Assembly: GCF_020906275.1 (NCBI RefSeq)
Contig: NZ_CP086727.1
Span: 992,001 to 1,056,000 of the forward strand
Reading direction: 5' to 3'
Source of the DNA: Parasphingorhabdus litoris DSM 22379
GTDB taxonomy: Bacteria; Pseudomonadota; Alphaproteobacteria; Sphingomonadales; Sphingomonadaceae
DNA length: 64,000 nt
A program made the translations under genes and the position numbers. How positions within the stretch are numbered: the stretch's first letter is position 1; each line of letters begins with the position of its first letter. The notes beneath the pieces are model-generated. The model was not told where the DNA came from. It worked only from the letters and a program-made list of their open reading frames with translations, and did no database searches. Of the stretch, positions 54,985-64,000 are shown one piece after another.

Positions 54985-56508
54985 TCAAACTCCTTCGAGC
55001 AGCTTCTCTTTCTTGATCTTCTCCTGCCAGACCAACGGCGCGAGATGGTGAACGCTTTGGCCTTCTGCATCGACGGCAACCGTCACCGGCATATCCTGCA
55101 CCTCGAATTCATAAATCGCCTCCATGCCGAGATCCTCGAAGCCGACGACTTTTGATCCCTTGATCGCCCGGCTCACCAGATAGGCGCTGCCGCCGACCGC
55201 CATCAGATAGGCGCTCTTATGTTTCTTGATGGAACCGACGGTATCGAGGCCGCGTTCGGCCTTGCCGACCATCGCGAGCAGGCCTTGTTCGAGCATCATG
55301 TCGGTAAATTTGTCCATTCGCGTGGCGGTGGTAGGGCCAGCGGGGCCGACCACTTCCTCGCCGACCGGATCGACGGGACCGACATAATAGATAACGCGTC
55401 CCTTGAACTCGACCGGTAGCTCTTCGCCCTTGTCGAGCATATCCTTGATCCGTTTATGCGCAGCATCGCGGCCGGTCAGCATCTTGCCGTTGAGCAGCAG
55501 GCGGTCACCATGATTCCAGCTTGCCACTTCTGCTTCGTCGAGCTGATCGAGATGAACGCGCTTCGCTTCGGAAGATGGCGCCCAGTTGACGTCTGGCCAT
55601 TCATCCAGCTTAGGAGCCTCGAGATAGGCCGGTCCGCTGCCGTCGAGCGTGAAATGCGCATGACGCGTGGCGGCGCAATTGGGGATCATCGCCACTGGCT
55701 TGCCCGCTGCGTGACAGGGCCAGTCATTGATTTTGACGTCGAGGATAGTGGACAGCCCGCCCAGTCCCTGTGCACCGATGCCGAGCGCGTTGACCTTGTC
55801 GAAAATCTCTATCCGCAGTTCTTCGATATCATTACGCGGGCCGCGTTCTTTCAGCTGGCCCATGTCAATCGGGTCCATTAGTGACTGTTTGGCAAGCAAT
55901 ACCGAGCGCTCCGCTGTACCGCCAATGCCGATGCCAAGCATCCCCGGCGGACACCAGCCTGCGCCCATTTGTGGCACCATGTCGAGCACCCAGTCGACGA
56001 TATTGTCGCTCGGGTTCATCATCTTGAACTTGGATTTATTTTCCGATCCACCGCCCTTGGCCGCAACATCGACGCTGACCTTGTCGCCGGGTACCATCTC
56101 AACATGGAGCACAGAGGGCGTATTATCCTTGGTATTGCGGCGCGTAAACGCGGGGTCGGTCAGGATCGAAGCGCGCAGCTTGTTTTCCGGATGGAGATAA
56201 GCGCGGCGTACGCCTTCATCGACAATTTCCTGCATCGATTGCGATGTCTCGTCGAGCCGGCAATCCATGCCCCACTTGACGAAGACGTTCACAATGCCGG
56301 TGTCCTGACAAATCGGCCGGTGCCCCTCGGCGCACATGCGGGAGTTGGTCAGGATTTGCGCAATCGCATCCTTGGCCGCCGGTGATTTCTCCGCCTTATA
56401 GGCTTCGCCCAGTGCCCGGATATAATCCATCGGATGATAGTAAGAAATGAATTGCAGGGCGTCGGCGACGCTTTCAATCAGGTCGGCAGTTTTAATCGTG
56501 ACGGTCAT
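54985..56508 (-). CDS. fumA: Fumarate hydratase, class I ([4Fe-4S])
   Basis: 507 residues, the usual class I length. Cysteine cluster ligands lie in CQDTGIVNVF and MIPNCAATRHAHF, and the C-terminal half has the beta-domain segment GPVDPVGEEVVGPAGPTTATRMD. It interconverts fumarate and malate in the citric acid cycle and is sensitive to oxygen through its cluster. It follows the mreB gene (starts at 56508) and precedes a small membrane protein gene on the same strand. Symbol given for the family. Confidence 0.94.
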   Translation of the reverse strand: MTVTIKTADLIESVADALQFISYYHPMDYIRALGEAYKAEKSPAAKDAIAQILTNSRMCAEGHRPICQDTGIVNVFVKWGMDCRLDETSQSMQEIVDEGVRRAYLHPENKLRASILTDPAFTRRNTKDNTPSVLHVEMVPGDKVSVDVAAKGGGSENKSKFKMMNPSDNIVDWVLDMVPQMGAGWCPPGMLGIGIGGTAERSVLLAKQSLMDPIDMGQLKERGPRNDIEELRIEIFDKVNALGIGAQGLGGLSTILDVKINDWPCHAAGKPVAMIPNCAATRHAHFTLDGSGPAYLEAPKLDEWPDVNWAPSSEAKRVHLDQLDEAEVASWNHGDRLLLNGKMLTGRDAAHKRIKDMLDKGEELPVEFKGRVIYYVGPVDPVGEEVVGPAGPTTATRMDKFTDMMLEQGLLAMVGKAERGLDTVGSIKKHKSAYLMAVGGSAYLVSRAIKGSKVVGFEDLGMEAIYEFEVQDMPVTVAVDAEGQSVHHLAPLVWQEKIKKEKLLEGV

Positions 56509-56611
56509 CAGGGCTCCGGAATTAGTCTAAGGATGCGATCCGGAGGCCTTTTGGCCGATATGTTGAAAATCGGCAAGTTTTGATGTGTTAAGAACGTGTT
56601 GGTATGCGGCT

Positions 56612-57730
<1,119 letters not shown>

Positions 57731-57843
57731 CTATGCTGTCTAGTCGAGCTGTGCTGAAAATAGGTTTGTTCCTGGCTATCTGTTAGTGGGGAAAGCTCGT
57801 TTCACATCAAAAGCGATCAGCACAGCGATATGGGAGAGGACAT

Positions 57844-58800
57844 ATGCGTATCTTTATTACCGGCGCATCCGGTTTTGTCGGCGGGGCTGCCACGAAGGCA
57901 TTTGTTGAGGTCGGGCATCAGGTCACTGCCATGTCACGCAGCGAGAAATCAGATGCGGTGATCCGTGATCTGGGCGCAGAGCCGGTGCGCTGCGATCTGG
58001 AAACGATCACCCCCGAACATATTGGTGATGCCGAGGTTATTCTGCACAGCGCGGCCTTTGTCGAAGCCTGGGGGCCAAAAGATGCATGGTATAAATATAA
58101 TGTGCTGGGAACACAGGCGATGTTGGATGCCGCGCAGGCGGCCAGCGTATGGCGGTTCATTCATATCGGTACAGAGGCTGGCATCTGTCATGGTCAGCAT
58201 GTGCGCGATGCCGACGAGACAGTTCCGCTGGTACCGGATTCTCCTTATCCCTATTGTGCGACCAAGGCACAGGCCGAACAGCGTGTGCGCGATGCCAATC
58301 GCGATGGAGACTTTGAAACCATTATTTTGCGACCGCGTTTCATCTGGGGACCGGGCGACACGACGTTGCTGCCGACGGTTGAGGCCATGGCCAAGAGCGG
58401 CAAATGGATGTGGATTAATGACGGCAAGGCGATGACATCAACCACCCATATCGATAATCTGGTTCATGCCATCAATCTTGCTCTCACCAATGGTCGAGGC
58501 GGAGAGGCCTATTTCATATTGGATGACGGGACGATCAGTATGAAAGATATGATCGGAGGAATGGCGCAGGCAAAACAGCTGACATTGGCAGACAAGTCCA
58601 TTTCATCCGGCATGGCTGATTTTGTCGGAAGAGCATCTGAAAAAATATGGCGACTATTGGGTTTGAAAAGTGAGCCGCCATTGACCGCTCATGCCGCCAT
58701 GGTCATGTCTCGGGATTGCACATTGGACGGGTCAAAGGCGGAGGCTGATTTGGGCTATCGCCCAATTGTGACTCGATCGGAAGGGCTAGCCAGTTTGTGA
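57844..58800 (+). CDS. NAD-dependent epimerase/dehydratase (extended SDR)
   Basis: 318 residues, GAGAGGA before the ATG. N-terminal Rossmann motif TGASGFVGGAATKAF and the YxxxK-type site in YPYCATKAQAEQRV. The sequence style (GTQAMLDAAQ, RPRFIWGPGDTTLLP) is that of the 3-beta-HSD/epimerase group. It reads towards nrdA but stops 580 bp before it. Substrate not inferable. Confidence 0.88.
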   Translation: MRIFITGASGFVGGAATKAFVEVGHQVTAMSRSEKSDAVIRDLGAEPVRCDLETITPEHIGDAEVILHSAAFVEAWGPKDAWYKYNVLGTQAMLDAAQAASVWRFIHIGTEAGICHGQHVRDADETVPLVPDSPYPYCATKAQAEQRVRDANRDGDFETIILRPRFIWGPGDTTLLPTVEAMAKSGKWMWINDGKAMTSTTHIDNLVHAINLALTNGRGGEAYFILDDGTISMKDMIGGMAQAKQLTLADKSISSGMADFVGRASEKIWRLLGLKSEPPLTAHAAMVMSRDCTLDGSKAEADLGYRPIVTRSEGLASL

Positions 58801-58863
58801 TGGGCGCTGCTCGATTCAAATCGAGAGCATTGAAATAAAATTTCATTCCGTTGAATCTTTCAC

Positions 58864-58879
58864 ACACCATATATGGTGT
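58864..58879. promoter_or_regulatory. NrdR box upstream of nrdA
   Basis: ACACCATATATGGTGT is a perfect 16-bp palindrome and matches the NrdR consensus ACAC-N-ATATAT-N-GTGT. NrdR represses ribonucleotide reductase genes when dATP is high. NrdR boxes normally occur in pairs about 31 bp apart; a second, clearly degenerate one may lie around 58895-58911. nrdA is the next gene downstream. Confidence 0.8.
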
Positions 58880-58911
58880 CACAAATGAGTCATTCACACC
58901 TGTGCATGAGC

Positions 58912-58920
58912 TGTGGATAA
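58912..58920 (-). promoter_or_regulatory. DnaA box (TTATCCACA)
   Basis: The reverse complement of TGTGGATAA is a perfect DnaA box, 32 bp after the NrdR box. DnaA regulates nrdAB in E. coli, so its placement here supports cell-cycle control of nucleotide reduction. A single 9-mer can occur by chance; the context raises its value. Confidence 0.6.
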
Positions 58921-59381
58921 TTTTTTTGTAAAATTTGACCCACCCTATTGCGTTATCGTCAAGTCTTAGAAGGTCCACGCGTCGCTGCGCTGCAGCATGA
59001 ATCGGCCGTCGACGAAGCGATTCATTTATACGACGAACAGAGTCGTTAAAATGTCATTTACCCTCTTGCATATAATTCTGATTCAGCCACTATAGGTTGT
59101 GGTTAAGCCAAGGGGGCACACCAACGTCTAGTATTGCACGCCAATAACGCCGACTCGGTGGATGGCTCCCTTTGGTCTAAATCACAAGGAATTTTTTCGG
59201 GTTTTTGGGTAAAAATAAATGCCCGCCCAGGCTGTAAAAATGTTATGTTCAACGGCTCGGCCGCAAGAGATTGTCCGAGTCGAACATTACGAGAACAAAT
59301 GGCCCGGTATTAAACCCACGAGAAGGCTGGCGAAATAGCTGGCACACAAGATTGGTTTGGTAGTTTGATTAGGGGGCTTTG

Positions 59382-61460
59382 ATGGATTTTAGAGATAGCC
59401 GGGAAGATGCCGGGAACAGTGGTAGAGATATGAGTGAGAGTGATATGGGCGCCGAAGTTTTGGATACGCCAAAAGACAAATCCGAAGACAAAGCAAAAAG
59501 CACAGCCAAAAAAGCACCGGTAAAAGAACCGGAGATCAGCAAAAAGGCAGAAGCCGAAGCGGCGGCAACGAAGAAAAATGACGAGAAAGAACTGAAAGCG
59601 GAACGCGACAGTCATAGTGTCGAGAAGCGCCGGTTCAAAATCGTTCAGGATGATGCACGCGATGATTTGCTGACCGACTTTGGTAAAGAGACGCTGAAAG
59701 ACCGGTACCTGCTTCCGAACGAGAGTTTTCAGGACCTGTTCTCTCGCGTGGCCGATGCCTATGCGGATGATCAGGATCATGCCCAGCGGCTTTATGATTA
59801 TATCTCCAAGCTCTGGTTCATGCCGGCAACGCCTGTGCTGTCCAACGGCGGCACCGGTCGCGGTCTGCCGATCTCTTGCTATCTTAACAGCGTTGACGAC
59901 AGCCTCGGCGGTATCGTCAATACGTGGAACGAGAATGTCTGGCTCGCGTCCAAGGGCGGCGGCATTGGCACCTATTGGGGCAGTGTTCGCGGCATTGGCG
60001 AGCCAGTTGGCCTGAACGGCAAGACATCAGGCATCATCCCATTCGTGCGGGTGATGGACAGTCTGACACTGGCAATCTCGCAAGGCAGCTTGCGGCGCGG
60101 TTCGGCGGCTTGCTATCTCGATATTGACCATCCGGAAATTGAAGAATTTCTTGAAATTAGAAAGCCTTCCGGTGACTTTAACCGAAAAGCTCTCAACCTG
60201 CATCACGGCGTATTGCTGACCGACGAATTTATGGAAGCGGTTCGCGATGGTGCAGAGATGGACCTGAAATCACCCAAGACCGGTGAAGTGCGCGGTACAG
60301 TTGATGCGCGCTCGCTGTTCCAGAAACTGGTCGAGACGCGTCTCGCCACCGGTGAGCCTTATATCATCTTCAACGACACAGTGAACCGGATGATGCCAAA
60401 ACATCACCGCGATCTGGGCCTGAAAGTTTCCACGTCCAATCTGTGTTCCGAAATTACACTGCCGACGGGTCGTGATCATTTGGGTGAGGACAGGACGGCA
60501 GTGTGTTGCCTGTCTTCACTCAACCTTGAAAAATGGGACGAATGGTCAGTCGACAAGGACTTTATCGAAGATGTCATGCGCTTCCTCGACAATGTGCTTC
60601 AGGATTATATTGACCGCGCGCCCGATGAAATGGCACGCGCCAAATATAGCGCCAGCCGCGAACGCAGTGTTGGTCTGGGCGTCATGGGCTTCCACAGCTT
60701 CCTGCAGGCTCGCGGCCTCGGCTTTGAAAGCGCGCTGGCAAAATCGTGGAATATGAAGATCTTCAAGCATGTTTCGGCCAAAGCGTCCGAGGCCAGCATG
60801 ATGCTCGCCAAGGAACGCGGACCTTGTCCCGATGCCGCCGATCAGGGCGTGATGGAGCGCTTCTCCTGCAAAATGGCAATCGCGCCAACCGCATCGATCT
60901 CGATCATCTGCGGCGGAGCATCGGCCTGTATCGAACCGATCCCGGCGAATATCTACACGCATAAAACGCTGTCCGGCAGCTTCGTGGTCAAGAACCCGCA
61001 TCTCGAAAAGCTGCTCGCTGAGAAATCGAAAGACAGCACCAATGTCTGGAATTCGATCCTTGAACAGGGCGGCAGCGTCCAGCATCTCGACTTCCTCTCG
61101 GCGGAAGAGAAAGACGCCTACAAGACCAGCTTCGAGATTGACCAGCGCTGGCTGCTCGAACTCGCGGCCGACCGGACGCCCTATATTGATCAGGCACAGT
61201 CGCTGAACCTGTTCATCCCGGCGGATGTCGATAAATGGGACCTGTTGATGCTGCACTTCCGCGCATGGGAGCTGGGCATCAAGTCGCTCTATTACCTGCG
61301 CTCGAAATCGATCCAGCGCGCTGGTTTCGCAGGGCAGGAAGAAGCCGGCGACAGCAAGGGTGGCGGCGTAGAGGCGGACAACACGCTGGACCCCAAAAAG
61401 GTCGAGCTGATGACCACGCAAAGCAGCACCGATTATGACGAGTGCCTGGCATGCCAGTGA
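59382..61460 (+). CDS. nrdA: Ribonucleoside-diphosphate reductase, alpha subunit
   Basis: 692 residues from the ATG at 59382 with AGGGGG upstream; a TTG one codon before is less likely. It reduces NDPs to dNDPs. Active-site Cys are in SNLCSEITL and NGGTGRGLPISCYLNSV, and the C-terminal redox pair is CLACQ. The first ~85 residues are charged, Lys/Ala/Glu-rich and look disordered, and the ATP-cone domain usual in E. coli NrdA is not recognisable. It forms the reductase with nrdB, which is 405 bp downstream. Overall-activity regulation by dATP through an ATP-cone is therefore probably absent. Confidence 0.95.
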   Translation: MDFRDSREDAGNSGRDMSESDMGAEVLDTPKDKSEDKAKSTAKKAPVKEPEISKKAEAEAAATKKNDEKELKAERDSHSVEKRRFKIVQDDARDDLLTDFGKETLKDRYLLPNESFQDLFSRVADAYADDQDHAQRLYDYISKLWFMPATPVLSNGGTGRGLPISCYLNSVDDSLGGIVNTWNENVWLASKGGGIGTYWGSVRGIGEPVGLNGKTSGIIPFVRVMDSLTLAISQGSLRRGSAACYLDIDHPEIEEFLEIRKPSGDFNRKALNLHHGVLLTDEFMEAVRDGAEMDLKSPKTGEVRGTVDARSLFQKLVETRLATGEPYIIFNDTVNRMMPKHHRDLGLKVSTSNLCSEITLPTGRDHLGEDRTAVCCLSSLNLEKWDEWSVDKDFIEDVMRFLDNVLQDYIDRAPDEMARAKYSASRERSVGLGVMGFHSFLQARGLGFESALAKSWNMKIFKHVSAKASEASMMLAKERGPCPDAADQGVMERFSCKMAIAPTASISIICGGASACIEPIPANIYTHKTLSGSFVVKNPHLEKLLAEKSKDSTNVWNSILEQGGSVQHLDFLSAEEKDAYKTSFEIDQRWLLELAADRTPYIDQAQSLNLFIPADVDKWDLLMLHFRAWELGIKSLYYLRSKSIQRAGFAGQEEAGDSKGGGVEADNTLDPKKVELMTTQSSTDYDECLACQ

Positions 61461-61475
61461 TTTTAGAGTTTTTGT

Positions 61476-61833
61476 GTCCCTGCGCAGGCAGGGACCCATC
61501 TCCAGATGTGCGTTTAATCGCGGCGGCGGGAGATGGGCCCCGGATCAAGTCCGGGGCATCGCGCTAAGCACCTTTAGTGTTTAACGCTCGGTTTGCCCAC
61601 TGCCCCCTCCCGTTTTGCTCCTTTAAGGGAGGGGGTCGTTTTCTTTAGGACTGTAAAGGTGCAATAATGATCCTCTCCCCTTGAGGGAGAGGAAAGTAAG
61701 ACTTGGCAGCTTGCCTGCCTAGTCGTCTTGGAGAGGGGTATCGGCACACGCAACATTGCCAGCCCCCTCACCGACTGCGACTAAGCGGATGAACCGCTAA
61801 GTCTTCGTTGTCCTCTCCCTCAAAGGGGAGAGG
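61476..61833. repeat. Palindromic repeat cluster between nrdA and nrdB
   Basis: Nested inverted repeats fill most of the 405-bp gap: GTCCCTGC/GCAGGGAC (61476-61495), CCCATCTCC/GGAGATGGG (61495-61537), CCCCGGA/TCCGGGG (61538-61556), CCCCCTCCC/GGGAGGGGG (61603-61635), CCTCTCCC/GGGAGAGG (61672-61692) and again CCTCTCCC/GGGAGAGG (61812-61833). They resemble dispersed intergenic palindromes of sphingomonads. No T-tracts follow, so they are not simple terminators. No gene is seen in the gap. Confidence 0.75.
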
Positions 61834-61865
61834 AATTGTAAATTGAACGCGGAGTAAGGAATAAG

Positions 61866-62924
61866 ATGTCACTTTTGGAAGCACGCAAAACCTACAAGCC
61901 CTTTGAATATCCATGGGCCTATGACTTCTGGAAGCGGCAGCAGCAGATTCACTGGATGCCGGAAGAAGTGCCGTTGGGTGAGGATTGCCGCGACTGGGCG
62001 CAGAAGCTGACAGATCATGAGCGCAACCTGCTCACGCAAATCTTCCGCTTCTTTACGCAGGCCGATGTCGAGGTGCAGGATTGCTATCACGACAAATATG
62101 GCCGCGTGTTCAAACCGACCGAAGTCAAGATGATGCTCACCGCGTTCTCCAACATGGAAACCGTCCACATTGCGGCTTACTCGCACCTGCTCGACACGAT
62201 CGGCATGCCGGAGAGCGAGTACAGCATGTTCCTCGAATATGAGGAGATGAAGGACAAGCATGACTATCTCGGCACGTTCGGTGTCGATACGGATGAAGAT
62301 ATTGCCAAGACGCTGGCGATGTTCGGCGGCTTTACCGAAGGGTTGCAGCTGTTCGCGTCATTTGCGATGCTGATGAACTTCCCGCGCTTCAACAAGATGA
62401 AGGGCATGGGGCAGATTGTCTCCTGGTCGGTACGCGATGAATCGCTCCACTGCGAAGGCATTGTCAAAATGTTCCACACATTTGTGAACGAGCGCGACTG
62501 CCTGACCAAAGCGGTCAAGGAAGATATTATCGATTGCTGCCAGAAAACCGTCCGCCTGGAAGATGCGTTTATCGACCTGGCGTTCAGCGACGGTCCGGTG
62601 ACCGGCATGACCGCGAAAGAGATTAAGCGCTATATCCGATACATCGCCGACTGGCGCCTGGGACAGCTGGGCTTTGATCCCATCTACATGATCGAAGACC
62701 ACCCGCTGCCATGGCTTGCGCCATTGCTCAACGGTGTCGAGCACGCCAATTTCTTCGAAACCCGCGCCACCGAATATTCCAAAGGCGCCACCCGCGGCAA
62801 CTGGAACGAAGTGTGGGATAGTTTCGATCAACGCAAAGGCGGCAAGATTATCGGTATCGAAGAAACCGATAATGATGACGATGGCGAAGATATGTTTGAG
62901 CAGGCGGGGGTTGCTGCGGAGTAA
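61866..62924 (+). CDS. nrdB: Ribonucleoside-diphosphate reductase, beta subunit
   Basis: 352 residues, AAGGA upstream. The diiron-tyrosyl radical centre is readable: METVHIAAYSHLL holds Glu and His ligands and the radical Tyr with E. coli spacing (E-x2-H-x3-Y). The other ligands lie in the adjacent helices. The C-terminal tail with acidic residues DNDDDGEDMFEQAGV would dock to the alpha subunit. It reads in the nrdA direction across the repeat cluster and probably shares its transcript. Confidence 0.95.
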   Translation: MSLLEARKTYKPFEYPWAYDFWKRQQQIHWMPEEVPLGEDCRDWAQKLTDHERNLLTQIFRFFTQADVEVQDCYHDKYGRVFKPTEVKMMLTAFSNMETVHIAAYSHLLDTIGMPESEYSMFLEYEEMKDKHDYLGTFGVDTDEDIAKTLAMFGGFTEGLQLFASFAMLMNFPRFNKMKGMGQIVSWSVRDESLHCEGIVKMFHTFVNERDCLTKAVKEDIIDCCQKTVRLEDAFIDLAFSDGPVTGMTAKEIKRYIRYIADWRLGQLGFDPIYMIEDHPLPWLAPLLNGVEHANFFETRATEYSKGATRGNWNEVWDSFDQRKGGKIIGIEETDNDDDGEDMFEQAGVAAE

Positions 62925-62930
62925 TATTTC

Positions 62931-62958
62931 TTGACCTTTGATCAATTATTGCTAATTT
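62931..62958 (+). promoter_or_regulatory. Putative promoter of the terminal two-gene module
   Basis: TTGACC (62931-62936), a 16-bp spacer and TAATTT (62953-62958). The palindrome TTGATCAA (62938-62945) sits within the spacer. That word is also the core ends of the palindromes after 63962, so it could be an operator for the HTH protein of the module. Predicted by motif only. Confidence 0.5.
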
Positions 62959-62990
62959 CAAAGCGCCAACACTAAAACGAAGGGCGGTAA

Positions 62991-63290
62991 ATGGCTGCAA
63001 AACAACTTGCTATAACTACCGCCCATATTCGCGAGTATCTTATGATGTCTGAGAGAGCGATCTCTTGGCCAGTTGATATTGGCACCGTGTTGGAAGTCAA
63101 TGACCTCGACCGAATGGACGTCTTGCACGTTCTGAAGTCAATAGAGGTTAGTGAAAACCTGAAGGGGGCACTAAATGGTAGCGAAATGGTAGCAGAAGGT
63201 CAGACTTGCGAAGGAGTCACTTTACAAATTTTATATCGGATTGATCCCCTGTCATCCGACATAATCGTTGATTCTGTGACCCAAATTTAA
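62991..63290 (+). CDS. Small MqsR/DUF4258-like protein, candidate toxin
   Basis: 99 residues with GGGCGG before ATG. Mixed alpha/beta pattern: HIREYLMMSERAISWPVDIGTV (helical), VLHVLKSIEVSENL, then GVTLQILYRIDPLSSDIIVDSV (strands). This layout recalls the RelE/MqsR/DUF4258-type mRNA interferase fold, but no catalytic residue can be named. It lies 11 bp before an HTH gene, typical of a type II toxin-antitoxin pair. The region is clearly more AT-rich than the surroundings, suggesting recent transfer. Confidence 0.6.
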   Translation: MAAKQLAITTAHIREYLMMSERAISWPVDIGTVLEVNDLDRMDVLHVLKSIEVSENLKGALNGSEMVAEGQTCEGVTLQILYRIDPLSSDIIVDSVTQI

Positions 63291-63301
63291 GGAGTAAAGC
63301 A

Positions 63302-63928
63302 ATGTCCACGGACAAGCAGAATGCAGAGCGCATTCTGTCGGAGTTCGTCGTGGATAATCTTGGAGGCTCCTTCAAGGTAATCCTCGTCGATTCGGCGATA
63401 TGTTGCACTGATGATAATACACAAAAGGAGAGAATTAAGATTCCAGACTTTGACGGTCTAACGATTGCTATTGCGACCCTAAGAGCGATCCATGAACGTA
63501 AACTTTCTGGGACCGACGTTCGATTTCTTAGAAAACACTTAGGAATGAGATCAAAAGAACTTGCAGAACATCTGGATATTTCTCCGGAACACCTCTCAAG
63601 ATGTGAAAATGGAGATAAAGTCTTATCTTCTAACAGCGAGAAGTTATTGAGATTATTGGTTCTAATGAAGCCATATCAGATAGTCCAAAGACTGGTGGAA
63701 GAGAGTGATTCAGATAATCTGAAAAATGTGAAATCACTAGTTGCTTACGGCAAGCTAATGACCGAGATGATTTCAAATATGAAAATAGTTTCGATCTCAA
63801 ATGATGATGACCCATTAGTATTCAAGTTTAAGTTTGTAAAAGGAGAATCCGTTGTTTCTCTAGAGCATGCTAATGACGAGGATGGGAATTGGAGTAATCC
63901 GCGATTACCCAACGTAGTAGCAGCATAA
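63302..63928 (+). CDS. XRE-type HTH protein, candidate antitoxin
   Basis: 208 residues with an ideal AAGGAG. Residues about 70-110 contain an HTH: FLRKHLGMRSKELAEHLDISPEHLSRCENG, as in MqsA-like and HipB-like antitoxins, followed by a helical C-terminus. The first 70 residues have Cys-Cys but no recognisable zinc motif. It is larger than most antitoxins, so a stand-alone repressor is also possible. The gene is AT-rich and is closed by the strong terminator at 63935. Confidence 0.7.
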   Translation: MSTDKQNAERILSEFVVDNLGGSFKVILVDSAICCTDDNTQKERIKIPDFDGLTIAIATLRAIHERKLSGTDVRFLRKHLGMRSKELAEHLDISPEHLSRCENGDKVLSSNSEKLLRLLVLMKPYQIVQRLVEESDSDNLKNVKSLVAYGKLMTEMISNMKIVSISNDDDPLVFKFKFVKGESVVSLEHANDEDGNWSNPRLPNVVAA

Positions 63929-63934
63929 ATTCAA

Positions 63935-63963
63935 GGGCCTCAAAGTTTGAGGCCCTTTTTTTT
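63935..63963 (+). terminator. Rho-independent terminator of the HTH gene
   Basis: GGGCCTCAAA (63935-63944) and TTTGAGGCCC (63946-63955) form a 10-bp perfect stem around one base, followed by a run of eight T. It is one of the strongest intrinsic terminators in the window. Confidence 0.92.
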
Positions 63964-63998
63964 GATCTTAGATCAATATTAGGTTGATCTAAGATCAA
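63962..63998. repeat. Paired palindromes TTGATCTWAGATCAA
   Basis: TTGATCTTAGATCAA (63962-63976) and TTGATCTAAGATCAA (63984-63998) are reverse complements, 7 bp apart. Each arm is itself a near-perfect palindrome. Centre-to-centre distance is 22 bp, about two helical turns, which suits binding of two dimers. Probably an operator pair for the next gene outside the window, or the HTH protein's site. Recombination-site use is possible. Confidence 0.6.
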
Positions 63999-64000
63999 TT

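Larger units (their letters stand above)
58801..59381. other. nrdA upstream region and leader, 581 bp, no gene
   Basis: No coding sequence is supported. Near the left end a palindrome CTCGATT-CA-AATCGAG could be a weak terminator for the epimerase gene. Next come the NrdR-like box and the DnaA box listed separately. Further on two hairpins appear: ATGAATCG (58997-59004) with CGATTCAT (59018-59025), and ACGAC with GTCGT (59030-59046). If transcription starts near the NrdR box, the leader would be about 450 nt and could be regulatory. Confidence 0.5.

Noticed and set aside
58912..58920. Replication origin near nrdA
   Set aside because: Only one perfect DnaA box was noticed and no dnaA, dnaN or AT-rich unwinding region is nearby. 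recF at 27412 is not adjacent.
61476..61833. CRISPR-like array
   Set aside because: The repeats are palindromes of different sequence and irregular spacing, with no cas genes.

Overview
The window looks like a chromosomal segment from an alphaproteobacterium of the order Sphingomonadales. The pointers are three large TonB-dependent receptors (one of the Xanthomonas/Caulobacter/sphingomonad type), an Atm1-like ABC exporter resembling the Novosphingobium protein, and an alphaproteobacterial RpoH-type promoter at dnaK. The moderate GC content, lower than in many sphingomonads, would fit a marine genus such as Parasphingorhabdus or Sphingorhabdus. That placement is inference from protein flavour, not a search result.

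Layout. 1-9 kb: 3' part of a secreted beta-propeller amidohydrolase, converging on a three-gene tripartite RND efflux operon with ATGA overlaps. 9-24.5 kb: an aldo/keto reductase, then a malto-oligosaccharide/starch utilisation locus with an MFS sugar transporter, a LacI-family regulator, a TonB receptor, two tryptophan-halogenase-like flavoproteins, two GH13 enzymes and a GH97 alpha-glucosidase. Two ATACGTAT-centred palindromes, one before the transporter and one before the receptor, are probable LacI operators. 24.5-30.4 kb: M20 peptidase, a small secreted protein, mobA, recF, then a small operon with a near-consensus sigma-54 promoter, two tandem 39-residue micropeptides (28754-28873 and 28904-29023) and a PspC-domain protein. 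It is followed by a CDF metal exporter whose ribosome binding site lies in a 13-bp hairpin arm.

30.4-40.3 kb: small lipoproteins, an S41 protease overlapping a MarR-like regulator, a Fur-box-controlled haem-type TonB receptor with a DUF6607-like partner, a MATE exporter, small zinc-ribbon and YdcH proteins, and a PCuAC copper-chaperone lipoprotein. 40.3-47.6 kb: dnaK and dnaJ with a heat-shock promoter and an intergenic 12-bp stem, a TPR/2OG-oxygenase-like protein, a membrane-tethered LuxR-type HTH protein, and a tandem duplication of a small membrane protein gene that carried along the 5' end of the overlapping radC gene. 47.6-58.8 kb: Atm1-like exporter, another TonB receptor, SDR, GNAT and EamA proteins, class I fumarase, an MreB with no mreCD beside it, and an epimerase.

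58.8-64 kb: the aerobic ribonucleotide reductase genes nrdA and nrdB. Upstream are a perfect NrdR-type palindrome and a perfect DnaA box, and about 400 bp of palindromic repeats separate the two genes. The window ends with an AT-rich two-gene module resembling a toxin-antitoxin pair, followed by a strong terminator and a palindrome pair. No rRNA, tRNA, CRISPR array or intact transposon was seen. The least familiar items are the sigma-54/PspC micropeptide operon, the structured CDF leader and the duplicated membrane protein/radC overlap.
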